Origin: Gleimia hominis
Lineage (GTDB): Bacteria > Actinomycetota > Actinomycetes > Actinomycetales > Actinomycetaceae
Reading direction: 5' to 3'
Length of the DNA: 64,000 nt
Assembly (NCBI RefSeq): GCF_032085515.1
Contig: NZ_JASXSX010000001.1
Coordinates: 1,544,864-1,608,863 of the forward strand
Position 1 is the first letter of the stretch, and each line of letters starts with the position of its first letter. Below the pieces are notes generated by a model that saw only the letters and a list, made by a program, of their open reading frames with translations, was not told where the DNA came from and searched no databases. A program made the translations under genes and the position numbers. This document shows positions 17,476-26,307 of the stretch, piece after piece.

Positions 17476-18591
17476 CTACCGCAGGCGCAGAATCGGAATG
17501 TCAGTCTCCCACGCGCTGTCTGATCCGTGCACGCCCCGCAAGTGGACCATCCCATCGGGTTGGTGACGTGAATCCACAATGGTGGTGGCGCCCCGCCCCA
17601 GAACCAGCGCATCCCCGATCAGGTCGTTGCCCGGCCCGTTTCCGATGATTCGCGGCGCATGGGCTTTAGGAACTATCCGCGCGGAGCCACCCAAGGCGCT
17701 GCGCCACCGCTGCAGCACCCCGTTTGGATCGCGGTCCGCATGCAGGTGCACAAACCGGCCCTCCCCCGCAATCGCACTTACGCCCTCCCGCAGTTGCGGC
17801 TGCTCCGCTAGGTCCCAGCGCTGCTGAGGGTCCGCGTCAATCATCCCGTGATCCGCGGTTAACACCGCGCTGTAGCCAGCGGGCAGCCGGTCGGTTAGAC
17901 GCTGCAGGCCCGAATCCACCTCCTCCAGTTGCGCCAGCCATTGCGCAGACCGCCACCCGTACTTGTGGCCCGCGTGGTCTAACTGCCCCCAGTACAGGTA
18001 GATCAGTTTTTGCCCCCGGTTAGCTAGCTCCACGGCCGTGTCCACTCGCTGTTCTAAAGTGCGCGCACCGATGTGCCGGGTACCCCGCAATGCCGCCATA
18101 GTTAACCCGGAGTGCGCGAACTTCGGATCGGAAACCACGGCGCTTTCTAACCCGCAGCGCTTCGCCCGCTCCCACAGGGTCGGCACGGGCTGCCACCGGT
18201 TCGGTGGCTGCGACGCCCCCTCAAACGAAATCAACACAGTAGTGCGAGCCCCATCTTTCACCGACCACCCCACCATGCGGGTCGCCCCCGGCTGCCGACC
18301 GGTGCCAAACGCCGTGATTGCCGCCGCGGTAGTTGACGGCAACACGGTGCGGCCCAAGATAATGTCCTCTTTGCGGGCCCGTAAAAACCTGGTGTGGGCC
18401 AGCGAATCCACCAGGTTCCGGTATCCCAACCCGTCCACGAGCACCACCACGACACCTCGTTCCGCAGCCAGCCCCAGCTGCTGCCCTAGGGTCACCACCG
18501 AGGCGCGATTGTCCTCAAGCGGATTACCTAAAGATCGCAGCGTGGCGGGGAGAATGTCGGTTATCAGTGGGGCCGTACGCGAATGTGGCAT
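17476..18591 (-). CDS. Alkaline phosphatase superfamily phosphodiesterase/nucleotide pyrophosphatase-like protein
   Basis: A protein of about 371 residues of the type I phosphodiesterase/nucleotide pyrophosphatase family (alkaline phosphatase fold). Metal- and nucleophile-site segments are visible: VVVLVDGLGYRN near the N-terminus, TVLPSTTAAAITAFGTG with the Thr nucleophile region, LDHAGHKYGW, and VLTADHGMID. It probably hydrolyses a phosphodiester or nucleotide; the substrate is not predictable. The reading frame extends 39 codons further upstream, but ATG 18591 gives a sensible N-terminus and leaves 69 bases to the divergent parC. No signal peptide is seen, so the enzyme is probably cytosolic. 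Confidence 0.85.
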   Translation of the reverse strand: MPHSRTAPLITDILPATLRSLGNPLEDNRASVVTLGQQLGLAAERGVVVVLVDGLGYRNLVDSLAHTRFLRARKEDIILGRTVLPSTTAAAITAFGTGRQPGATRMVGWSVKDGARTTVLISFEGASQPPNRWQPVPTLWERAKRCGLESAVVSDPKFAHSGLTMAALRGTRHIGARTLEQRVDTAVELANRGQKLIYLYWGQLDHAGHKYGWRSAQWLAQLEEVDSGLQRLTDRLPAGYSAVLTADHGMIDADPQQRWDLAEQPQLREGVSAIAGEGRFVHLHADRDPNGVLQRWRSALGGSARIVPKAHAPRIIGNGPGNDLIGDALVLGRGATTIVDSRHQPDGMVHLRGVHGSDSAWETDIPILRLR

Positions 18592-18660
18592 TGATGTCTT
18601 TCTGCTTCCTACCGGCGTGGAATAAGGGTTCCTGAGTATTAATTTGCCACAATCTACTTT

Positions 18661-21087
18661 ATGTCGAAAACTGCGTCCAAAGCGTCGAGCGCCCCCATAG
18701 CGGAACACATCGTAGAAGTGAACGTGTCGTCTGAAATGCGCACGTCGTTCTTGGAATACGCCTACTCCGTTATTTACGCTCGCGCGCTACCGGATGCGAA
18801 AGATGGTTGTAAACCCGTTCAACGCCGGATCCTGTACCAAATGTCGCAAATCGGATTGCGGCCAGATCGCGGTCACGTTAAGTCCCAGAACGTTGTCGGT
18901 GAGGTTATGGGGAAACTGCATCCGCACGGCGACTCCGCGATTTACGACGCCCTAGTGCGCTTAGCCCAACCCTTCAACCTGCGGTTACCGCTCGTGGATG
19001 GGCACGGCAACTTCGGTTCCCTAGACGACGGCCCAGCTGCGCCGCGGTACACGGAAGTGCGGTTAGCCCCCGCTGCCTTGGATATGGTGGCGGACCTGGA
19101 TGAGGACGTGGTGGACCAGGTTCCGAACTACGACAACCGCTTGATGCAGCCCGAAGTGCTGCCCGCTGGTTTCCCAAACCTCCTGGTTAATGGCGCATCT
19201 GGGATTGCGGTGGGAATGGCCACGAACATTGCGCCACACAACCTGGGCGAAGTGGTCGCAGCAGCGTGCCACCTGTTGGAAAACCCGCAGGCGAGCACCG
19301 AGGACCTCATGCATTTTATTCCCGGACCCGACTTCCCCGAAGGCGGGATTATTGTCGGAACCGACGGGATTGCGCAGGCGTACGAAACTGGTCGCGGGTC
19401 GTTTCGGGTGCGCGCAAAAATCGACATTGAACGCGTCACGGCCCGTAAACAAGGTCTAGTGGTGACGCAACTGCCCTACATGGTGGGGCCCGAACGCATT
19501 ATTGAACGCATCAAAGACCTGGTGAATGCGAAACGGCTCAAAGGTATTTCGAACGTCACGAACCTAACGGATCGCCACCACGGGGTCCGCCTAGTTATCG
19601 AAGTCAAGACTGGTTTCAACCCGCAGGCGGTGATGGCGCAACTGTACCGGCTCACTCCGCTGGAAGATTCGTTTGCGATTAACGCAGTTGCTCTAGTGGA
19701 TGGGAAACCGGAGCGGCTGGGGTTGAAGCGGATGCTGGAGGTGTACCTTGATCACCGCCTGTCCGTCGTCCGCCGGCGCAGCCAATACCGGTTAGACCGC
19801 GCACTCGAGCGCCTACACCTGGTCCAGGGCCTGCTGGTGGCGGTGTTGGATATCGACGATGTGATCGCAATTATCCGCTCTTCCGAAACCGTTGACGAAG
19901 CCCGCTCTCGCCTGATGGTGGCCTTTGACCTGTCTGAAGTTCAAGCGGATCATATTCTTTCGTTGCGTTTGCGCCGCCTCACTAAGTTCTCACGCCTGGA
20001 GTTGGAGTCCGAACGCGATGAGCTTGAGGCCAAAATCGCCTCTTTGCGCGAGGTGTTGGGCTCCGAAGTTTTGCTGCGCAACATGGTGCGCGTTGAACTG
20101 ACCGAGGTGTCGAAACGCCTGAGTACTCCTCGGCGCACGATCGTGTTGGAATCTGAGGCTGCGGATCCGACGGTGGCGATCGATACCTCTGCCCCTCTGG
20201 AGATTCCCGATGAACCCACCCGGGTGGTGCTCACCAACCGTGGTTTGGTGCGCGTTTCGGGCGGGGAAGAGCTGGATCTGACGGGCGCGCGTTCGCCTTT
20301 TGACACGTTCAAAGTCCAGGTTGGTTCGCGCACACGCGGGCAAGTTGGGGTTGTTGATGCTGCAGGCTTGCTGTATCGCGTGGACGTCATGTCTTTGCCA
20401 GCCGTGGCACGGACCGCGCAGAACGTGTCTTTCGCCGCGGCCGTGGATGTTTCCCGCCTCCTGGGCACCCCGGTTGATGCCGTAGGGTTGGTGGATTTGG
20501 ATTCGGCGTCGGTTACAGGTTTCGTTACCCGCCGCGGCATTGTGAAGCGGATGCGTCCCGAGTTTGCGAAGGCAGATACGTTTGAGGTAATTCGCTTGGC
20601 TGAAGGGGACGCGCTGGTCTACGCGGCGCCGTGTCCCGATGAGGCTGACGTGGTGATGATTACTTCCGATGCGCAGCTGTTACGCACCCCAGCGGCTAAG
20701 ATTCGCCCGCAGGGGCAAGTGTCCGGTGGTGTAGCGGGCATGAGCGTGTCCGCGGATGCGCAGGTGATTGCCGCGGGGTTTGTGAATATGGACGAGGCGC
20801 AGATCGTGACTGTCGCGACGAGTGACGCGGGCCTGTTGGAAGACGCGATGCAGTCGAGCGTGAAGGTTACGCCCGGCGCCGTGTTCCCCACAAAGGGACG
20901 GGCCACCAAAGGGGTGCGTGCGCACCGGTTCTTGAAATCCGAGACGGCGCTGTGCCTGGCGGGGATCAGTGCGGGCACTGCGATTGCGTCCGACGAGAAC
21001 GGGAAAGCGGTGTCGCTACCTCCGGTGAATGAGCACCGGGATGGTTCCGGCGTGGGGTTAGACCGCGCGATCGCACGCATTTCCTAG
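18661..21087 (+). CDS. parC: DNA topoisomerase IV subunit A (type IIA topoisomerase, GyrA/ParC family)
   Basis: An 808-residue DNA breakage-reunion subunit. The winged-helix and tower region includes ALPDAKDGCKPVQRRILY and HPHGDSAIYDALVRLAQPF, the quinolone-determining region, and the catalytic tyrosine is Tyr130 in APRYTEVRL. The C-terminal half forms the DNA-wrapping beta-pinwheel. The GyrA-box QRRGGKG is not evident, which favours topoisomerase IV (decatenation) over gyrase. The partner parE lies 2.4 kb downstream on the opposite strand, separated by two acetyltransferase genes. Start is ATG 18661, divergent from the phosphodiesterase gene. Confidence 0.93.
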   Translation: MSKTASKASSAPIAEHIVEVNVSSEMRTSFLEYAYSVIYARALPDAKDGCKPVQRRILYQMSQIGLRPDRGHVKSQNVVGEVMGKLHPHGDSAIYDALVRLAQPFNLRLPLVDGHGNFGSLDDGPAAPRYTEVRLAPAALDMVADLDEDVVDQVPNYDNRLMQPEVLPAGFPNLLVNGASGIAVGMATNIAPHNLGEVVAAACHLLENPQASTEDLMHFIPGPDFPEGGIIVGTDGIAQAYETGRGSFRVRAKIDIERVTARKQGLVVTQLPYMVGPERIIERIKDLVNAKRLKGISNVTNLTDRHHGVRLVIEVKTGFNPQAVMAQLYRLTPLEDSFAINAVALVDGKPERLGLKRMLEVYLDHRLSVVRRRSQYRLDRALERLHLVQGLLVAVLDIDDVIAIIRSSETVDEARSRLMVAFDLSEVQADHILSLRLRRLTKFSRLELESERDELEAKIASLREVLGSEVLLRNMVRVELTEVSKRLSTPRRTIVLESEAADPTVAIDTSAPLEIPDEPTRVVLTNRGLVRVSGGEELDLTGARSPFDTFKVQVGSRTRGQVGVVDAAGLLYRVDVMSLPAVARTAQNVSFAAAVDVSRLLGTPVDAVGLVDLDSASVTGFVTRRGIVKRMRPEFAKADTFEVIRLAEGDALVYAAPCPDEADVVMITSDAQLLRTPAAKIRPQGQVSGGVAGMSVSADAQVIAAGFVNMDEAQIVTVATSDAGLLEDAMQSSVKVTPGAVFPTKGRATKGVRAHRFLKSETALCLAGISAGTAIASDENGKAVSLPPVNEHRDGSGVGLDRAIARIS

Positions 21088-21103
21088 CTGCCGCGTACCG
21101 CTG

Positions 21104-21226
21104 CACCGCGGGGTTACGCAAACGCCCCCACCGCAGGCTTACGCCGCCCCGACCGCGGGTTTAGACAAGCATCGCGTGCAAACGCCGCACCACCGCGGGG
21201 TTACGCAGACACCGCGAGCTTACGCA
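21104..21226. repeat. Five imperfect 17-bp repeats between parC and the GNAT gene
   Basis: The 17-mer CACCGCGGGGTTACGCA occurs identically at 21104-21120 and 21191-21207, and in degenerate form at 21129-21145, 21151-21167 and 21210-21226. Spacing is irregular (25, 22, 40 and 19 bases). The array fills the gap between two convergent genes. No T-rich terminator is seen beside it. Confidence 0.7.
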
Positions 21227-21250
21227 GGCACCGCTTCCGCTGCTTTCCTA

Positions 21251-22306
21251 CTAGGCTTTGTCGCCGCTGGCTTGCGGCGGATCGTACTGCAGGGTGTAGC
21301 AGCGCGTACTGCCCACGGTTTCGAAACCAACGCGTTCAAACACGCCGGAGATTGCGGAGTTATTGATTGAGGCAAAACCCGCTGAAACCGCTTGCATCCC
21401 ATCCTTTTGCTGCGCAGCCATGCTGGCGGCCAGCAGGGCTTGGGCAACAGATTCGTCGGAGGAACGCACCCCCAGCATGTCTATGGTGCCTTCGCGCCAC
21501 CCCAGCGCAGACCAGTCCTGGGGGTACTGGGAGGCCTTGAGGAAGCCCACGAGTTCGTGCCGATCCGTTGACGTATCTACCGCAACAAACGACCATTCGG
21601 GTTTAAAGCTCGACCCGCCAATCGTCCACATTTCGTGTGAGGGCGGGCTCGACGCACCCTGGGATATGGAGATGTCACTGACCAGCGCGTGGATCTTCTC
21701 CGGGTCGCATTCCAGCCAGGGCCGTACCGTCAAAAACGGGGTTGATCCCACTTGTGGTAGGTCACCAGTGAGTTCTGCCCGCATGTCGTAAAACGACCAT
21801 GCCCACCCGTAGCCCAGTTCATTTAACCGCGGTTCGAGATTCGAATACGCCTGCTCCACGTGGAAGGTAATGGTCTTGCTCGCCCCCTCGTTGCCCAACA
21901 GTTCACGAGCCTGCACCGTTTGCCATTTAACGAGGGCGCCCCCGATGCCGCGTTCGCGCACCGTCGGATCCACCCCACCGAGGCAAATCGCCGTGTTGGG
22001 GTCCTGCTCGCGAATATGCACGAACCCGAATGCGCGCAAAATCCCGTCGACCACCCCACCGACGAGCACGCGTTTAGCGGTGGACGTGAAGAAGTCATCC
22101 ACTTCTGATTCTGAGGTTCGGTACGGCAACGCGTCGTGGCGTTCAATCCGGTCAATCAGTTTCGCCAGCGATGGCACGTCTACGCGCGTGAGGGCCCGCC
22201 ACGTCACCTCCACGTCAGGGATATCCGGCAAATCAGGGATACGAGGCAAATCGCAGTCACCAGAGTCATCGGGGGTGCCGTAGCTCTGCGGCATCTGCTT
22301 GTCCAT
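21251..22306 (-). CDS. GNAT-family acetyltransferase with two GNAT-like halves
   Basis: A 351-residue protein with an N-terminal GNAT domain (about residues 35-170) carrying the acetyl-CoA pyrophosphate loop RERGIGGALV, and a C-terminal half that follows the GNAT fold but lacks a clear Q/RxxGxG/A loop (LGVRSSDESVAQALLAAS). The second domain may therefore be non-catalytic. It resembles double-GNAT proteins such as mycothiol synthase MshD in size and plan, but no diagnostic residues allow that name. The next gene upstream is a paralogue of similar length, so the pair arose by tandem duplication. The acceptor substrate is unknown. Confidence 0.8.
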   Translation of the reverse strand: MDKQMPQSYGTPDDSGDCDLPRIPDLPDIPDVEVTWRALTRVDVPSLAKLIDRIERHDALPYRTSESEVDDFFTSTAKRVLVGGVVDGILRAFGFVHIREQDPNTAICLGGVDPTVRERGIGGALVKWQTVQARELLGNEGASKTITFHVEQAYSNLEPRLNELGYGWAWSFYDMRAELTGDLPQVGSTPFLTVRPWLECDPEKIHALVSDISISQGASSPPSHEMWTIGGSSFKPEWSFVAVDTSTDRHELVGFLKASQYPQDWSALGWREGTIDMLGVRSSDESVAQALLAASMAAQQKDGMQAVSAGFASINNSAISGVFERVGFETVGSTRCYTLQYDPPQASGDKA

Positions 22307-22372
22307 TACTTCGCCTCCTCAAAATCAAAAAATACTACTGGAACCGTTACTATTCGCTTTTGTTCCGGTGGG

Positions 22373-23407
22373 TTACACGTCCAGGGAATAGAATACCCGC
22401 GCGCCCGCAGGAACAAAGCCGTGCCGCTCGTAGAATGCCATCGCTCCATGCGCATTCTCTTTATCCACATCCAGTCCGTAGCGAGCCATTTTAGATTGCC
22501 ACGCGGCGTGGATCGACTGGGTCAGTAGAGCGCGGGCGATACCGTGTCCCTGGAACTCAGGCGCAACCCCCAGCAACTCCGCGTATGCTTCACGGATTCC
22601 CGTGCGGATCCACTGCGCGGGGTGGCGCGAAACGAGCAGGTAGCCAGCCAACTCCCCCTCGGGGCTGAACGCGACGTAAGACCAGCGTTTCTCCATGGTG
22701 CGACGCGCATCATCCCACCACGCTTCCGCATCCACTTCGCTCCCCCAGTGGTCTTTGAACACACGGGTGTGCAGTGCACGCACTTTGTCGTTGGTGTTCC
22801 CCTCCCAGTTGACTACCTGGAACCCTTCGGGCACACCAAAGACCTCAGGCTCCCCACTTGTCAGATCCTTGTACATCGTTTGGAACGTGCGAATCGGCGA
22901 GAACCCCGCGGCCATGTAGAGCCGGCGCCGGTCATTCAGATGGGCATCCACCATGTTCGACACCCGCACATCCACGTGCGCTTGCGGCCCATAGTGGCCC
23001 GTAATGATCTGGCGGGCGCGCGCATCCTGCCAGCGCAATAGTGCCCGGCCCACTCCCCGGCCCCGCCACTGCGGATGAATAAATGCATTCACCGTGGCCT
23101 GCGCAGCAGTTTGGCGCGACACCACGACCTCCACCGATCCCATCGCGCGGATAATCCCCTCAGAATCACGGCCCACCACCACGTCTTGGATAATGTGCTC
23201 GCGAGCCTCTTCCAGCAGGTCAGCAATGTCGTTTTGCGAGAACGATTCTAGGGACTGATCGTGATCGTTACACACCTCAACGAGCCGCAGCAGTTGCCTG
23301 CCGTCGGCGGGTTCAATCGGGCTCCACCGCAGGCCCAGTTGGGCACTCGGTAAGGGCGCGTGTTCGACTGGTTGTAAAAGGTCGTTGAGATTACGGTTCA
23401 TGGGCAC
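22373..23407 (-). CDS. GNAT-family acetyltransferase with two GNAT domains (paralogue of neighbour)
   Basis: A 344-residue protein with acetyl-CoA loops in both halves: HPQWRGRGVGRALLRW (about residues 115-130) and APEFQGHGIARALL (about 288-301), followed by the AMAFYERHGFV motif. Unlike its downstream paralogue, both domains look competent. The overall plan resembles MshD-type double acetyltransferases, but the substrate cannot be assigned. It is separated from the paralogue by 66 bases and lies between parC and parE on the parE strand, 41 bases before the parE stop. Transcription from the paralogue side (upstream is parE, same strand) could make parE-GNAT-GNAT one unit. Confidence 0.82.
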   Translation of the reverse strand: MPMNRNLNDLLQPVEHAPLPSAQLGLRWSPIEPADGRQLLRLVEVCNDHDQSLESFSQNDIADLLEEAREHIIQDVVVGRDSEGIIRAMGSVEVVVSRQTAAQATVNAFIHPQWRGRGVGRALLRWQDARARQIITGHYGPQAHVDVRVSNMVDAHLNDRRRLYMAAGFSPIRTFQTMYKDLTSGEPEVFGVPEGFQVVNWEGNTNDKVRALHTRVFKDHWGSEVDAEAWWDDARRTMEKRWSYVAFSPEGELAGYLLVSRHPAQWIRTGIREAYAELLGVAPEFQGHGIARALLTQSIHAAWQSKMARYGLDVDKENAHGAMAFYERHGFVPAGARVFYSLDV

Positions 23408-23448
23408 AATGATATGACAACTCGCTTGTGGGGTAAGAATTATTGGGC

Positions 23449-25569
23449 TTACGCGTCTATCCGTTCGCGGTCCAATTCTTGCGCCCCAACCACTATGAAC
23501 TCGCGGCGCGGCGCCACTTCTGAGCCCATGAGAAGCTCGAACACTTTCTCTGCTTCTAACACGGCCTGCTCGTCTTCTAGCGTTATGCGCCGCAGCGTCC
23601 GGTGCGCTGGATCCATGGTGGTTTCGGCGAGCTGGTCCGCGTCCATCTCCCCCAGGCCTTTGTAGCGTTGGATCGGTTCCTTGTATTTACGGCCCTGCTT
23701 GTGCAGTTTCGCAAGTGTTTCGTGCAATTGTTCTTCTGAGTAAGTGTAAATAATTTCCTTTTTCTTCCGCCCCGATTTCGGTACTTCCACCCGATGCAGC
23801 GGGGGCACCGCCGCGTATACTCGCCCGGCTTCCACGAGGGGGCGCATGTAGCGGAAGAACAAGGTTAGTAGCAGCGTGCGGATGTGCGCGCCATCCACGT
23901 CCGCGTCCGTCATCAAAACGATCTTGCCGTAGCGCGCCGCAGACAGGTCGAATGTGCGCCCCGACCCCGCGCCGATCACCTGGATGATCGCGGCGCATTC
24001 GGCGTTAGAAAGCATATCGGCAGTTGATTTCTTTTGGACGTTCAAAATCTTGCCGCGAATCGGGAAAAGCGCTTGGTGTTCCGAAGACCGCGCGAACTTT
24101 GCAGTACCTAGTGCGGAGTCTCCCTCCACAATAAACAGTTCCGACGCGGCCACGTCCGTGGAACGACAGTCCGCTAGCTTAGCGGGAAGGGAGGAGGTTT
24201 CTAACGCGTTCTTGCGACGCGAGATTTCTTTGTGCATGCGAGCAGAAACGCGGGCTTTCATCTCCCCCACAATTTTTTCGAGCATCGCATCATTTGTTTG
24301 TTTAATATCGCGTTTAGTCGATTTGAAGCGGTCTTTAAAGTATTTGGAAACTACTTTGTTTACACACCCGCGCACCTGCGGGGTACCCAGCACCTCTTTA
24401 GTTTGCCCTTCAAACTGTGGTTCCGGTAAACGCACCGCCACCACCGCCGTCAGGCCCGCCAGGATATCGTCTTTTTCAACGCGCCCGTCGCGCGCAGTCA
24501 CCTTGTAGCGACGCGGATTCTTTTCGATCTGCCCGCGAATCATTTTCGTGAGGGCCGCTTCGAAACCCTGCAGGTGAGTACCACCCTTCGGGGTAGCAAT
24601 GATGTTCACGAAGGTACGTACGTTCGTGTCGTAACCAACACCCCAGCGCAACGCAATGTCTACCTCGCAGGTGCGCTGCACTTCCACCGGTTCAAGATGT
24701 CCGGTTTTCTCGTTCAGCTTCTGCACCGTTTCGTCATACTCGCCCTCACCTTGAATATGCATCGTGTCGGTGACGGAGCCATCTACAGCCAAGAAGTCCA
24801 CAAAGTCTTCTAGGCCGCCCTCAAAGTGCAGGTCTTGTTCAACTGGTTCGGACCCGCGTTCGTCCCGCACCGTGATCCGCAGGCCGGGTACGAGAAACGC
24901 GGTCTGCCGGGCGCGTTCCACTAAGGTCTCCCAGTTGAACCCGTCGCTGCGTGGAAAAATCTGGAAATCAGCCCAAAACCGTACGGTCGTCCCCGTTTTC
25001 GAGCGCGGCGCCTTGCCCACCACATCCAAGTGGGATTCGTTTACGAACGGTTGGAAAGGTGAATCCGGGGTGCGGGTGGCCTCGTCATCGAACCGGCCAG
25101 GCTCCCCCCTCAAGAAAGACATTTGGTAGCGTTTATCACCGCGGGCAACCTGCACATCCAACCTGGCGGACAGCGCATTCACAACGGACGCTCCCACGCC
25201 GTGTAAACCACCGGCGGAACTGTAGGAACTGCCTCCGAACTTGCCGCCCGCATGCAGTTTAGTGAACACAACTTCCACGCCGGATAGGCCCACGCTTTTA
25301 ACTGTGTCCACGGGGATCCCCCGCCCGTTATCCGCCACGGACACGGAGTGATCTGGATGCAACACTACTTCAATGTGGTCGCAGTATCCCTCCAGGGCTT
25401 CATCTACCGCGTTATCGATAATTTCCCACAGGCAATGCATGAGGCCCCGACTATCCGTAGACCCAATGTACATTCCGGGGCGTTTGCGCACGGCTTCTAA
25501 TCCCTCAAGAACGGAAAGATGCCGGGCTGTGTACTCCGATGCTGCGTTAGATGTTTTACTCACCTGCAT
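23449..25569 (-). CDS. parE: DNA topoisomerase IV subunit B (ATPase)
   Basis: A 706-residue GHKL-ATPase subunit of a type IIA topoisomerase. The N-terminal ATPase shows DNAVDEALEGY and ADNGRGIPVDT; the TOPRIM domain shows FIVEGDSALGTAKFA and the metal-binding MTDADVDGAHIRTLLL. The EGDSALGTAK variant, in place of the EGDSAGGSAK of GyrB, is what actinobacterial ParE proteins carry, and this supports topoisomerase IV rather than gyrase. It partners with the ParC encoded at 18661-21087. The gene faces the DUF7455 gene across a 198-base gap in which no strong structure was seen. Confidence 0.94.
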   Translation of the reverse strand: MQVSKTSNAASEYTARHLSVLEGLEAVRKRPGMYIGSTDSRGLMHCLWEIIDNAVDEALEGYCDHIEVVLHPDHSVSVADNGRGIPVDTVKSVGLSGVEVVFTKLHAGGKFGGSSYSSAGGLHGVGASVVNALSARLDVQVARGDKRYQMSFLRGEPGRFDDEATRTPDSPFQPFVNESHLDVVGKAPRSKTGTTVRFWADFQIFPRSDGFNWETLVERARQTAFLVPGLRITVRDERGSEPVEQDLHFEGGLEDFVDFLAVDGSVTDTMHIQGEGEYDETVQKLNEKTGHLEPVEVQRTCEVDIALRWGVGYDTNVRTFVNIIATPKGGTHLQGFEAALTKMIRGQIEKNPRRYKVTARDGRVEKDDILAGLTAVVAVRLPEPQFEGQTKEVLGTPQVRGCVNKVVSKYFKDRFKSTKRDIKQTNDAMLEKIVGEMKARVSARMHKEISRRKNALETSSLPAKLADCRSTDVAASELFIVEGDSALGTAKFARSSEHQALFPIRGKILNVQKKSTADMLSNAECAAIIQVIGAGSGRTFDLSAARYGKIVLMTDADVDGAHIRTLLLTLFFRYMRPLVEAGRVYAAVPPLHRVEVPKSGRKKKEIIYTYSEEQLHETLAKLHKQGRKYKEPIQRYKGLGEMDADQLAETTMDPAHRTLRRITLEDEQAVLEAEKVFELLMGSEVAPRREFIVVGAQELDRERIDA

Positions 25570-25767
25570 ATTGTAAGCAATAGTGGGCTAACTGCCCGGT
25601 TCCCACGCCCGCAAAATACCACCGCCAACGGGTTTAACCGCCTCTACGCAGCCGGGCCAATGGGGTTCTTTATCCGGCAGCGAAATAGTCCGCCGGCACC
25701 CTTCAGCCAGTGGCGAAAGCACTCTTGTTCGCGTGCATTTACCCGTTTCTTTTACTTAAATGGAGGC

Positions 25768-25968
25768 ATGAAGGAATCGACTTTACTAGAACCTACGAAG
25801 TTGAAAGCATCCGACCGTTGCGATGCCTGTGGGGCACGCGCTTGGGTTGAGGTAGTTATGAAATCAGGTTCACTACTGTTTTGCGCCCACCACGCGCGGG
25901 CGCTACGCGACTCGTATTCGAAAACCGCGGTTGCGGTACACGATTACACCGATGAGCTCGAAGCCTAA
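25768..25968 (+). CDS. Small DUF7455-type zinc-ribbon protein
   Basis: A 66-residue protein with ADRC-like SDRCDACGARAWV near residue 16 and LLFCAHHARAL near residue 39. The CxxC plus CxHH arrangement suggests a small zinc-binding site. This family occurs next to sigA and parE in many Actinobacteria and its function is unknown. The reading frame is open upstream to 25519, but the conserved part begins at ATG 25768. The GGAGG sequence there ends only one base before the ATG, which is unusually close, so initiation may be atypical or leaderless. Confidence 0.75.
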   Translation: MKESTLLEPTKLKASDRCDACGARAWVEVVMKSGSLLFCAHHARALRDSYSKTAVAVHDYTDELEA

Positions 25969-26113
25969 CCCGGTTTCTACGTCGCAACAAAGCGCTCTAC
26001 AACAATGTCCGCAATAAAAAGACGCGTGCCACAATCCGCGTTACCGCAAGGCGCCTTGCAATAAGGCGCGCTACATCCGGCCACGCGTTGCGTTAAGCCA
26101 GGCGCGTATTAAT

Positions 26114-26152
26114 AGGGCCTAGATCCACAGTGGATCTAGGCCCTTAGTTTTT
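26114..26152 (+). terminator. Rho-independent terminator
   Basis: A perfect 15-bp inverted repeat (26114-26128 and 26130-26144, core GGGCCTAGATCCAC) is followed by TAGTTTTTGC on the plus strand. This is a classical intrinsic terminator, 146 bases beyond the DUF7455 stop. It could also act on transcripts arriving from sigA, although the opposite flank is less T-rich. Confidence 0.85.
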
Positions 26153-26167
26153 GCTTGAACACGTAGG

Positions 26168-26217
26168 TATGTTTACACGCGTAAACCAGGGTTATGTTTA
26201 CACACGTAAACCAGGGT
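26168..26217. repeat. Tandem 25-bp repeat with internal dyad downstream of sigA
   Basis: Two adjacent 25-bp units (26168-26192 and 26193-26217) differ at one base. Each contains the dyad GTTTAC-N4-GTAAAC. A truncated third start (TATGTTT) follows at 26218. The array lies in the 3' flank of sigA on the minus strand. Confidence 0.75.
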
Positions 26218-26307
26218 TATGTTTCGCAAACCCTACCGGTGGGTAACTAGCGGCGCGGGGCCGCTGGCCGCTACTTGCCGCGCTACCTCACTTGTGCAGG
26301 CCGCTGC

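Larger units (their letters stand above)
25969..26307. other. Intergenic region between DUF7455 and sigA (convergent)
   Basis: No gene is seen in these 339 bases. The stretch holds a strong terminator hairpin (26114-26150), a tandem 25-bp repeat with internal dyads (26168-26217), and a further small hairpin AGGGTT/AACCCT at 26214-26219 and 26229-26234. The segment just after the DUF7455 stop (25980-26100) also contains GCGCC-rich short repeats without a clear role. Confidence 0.7.
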
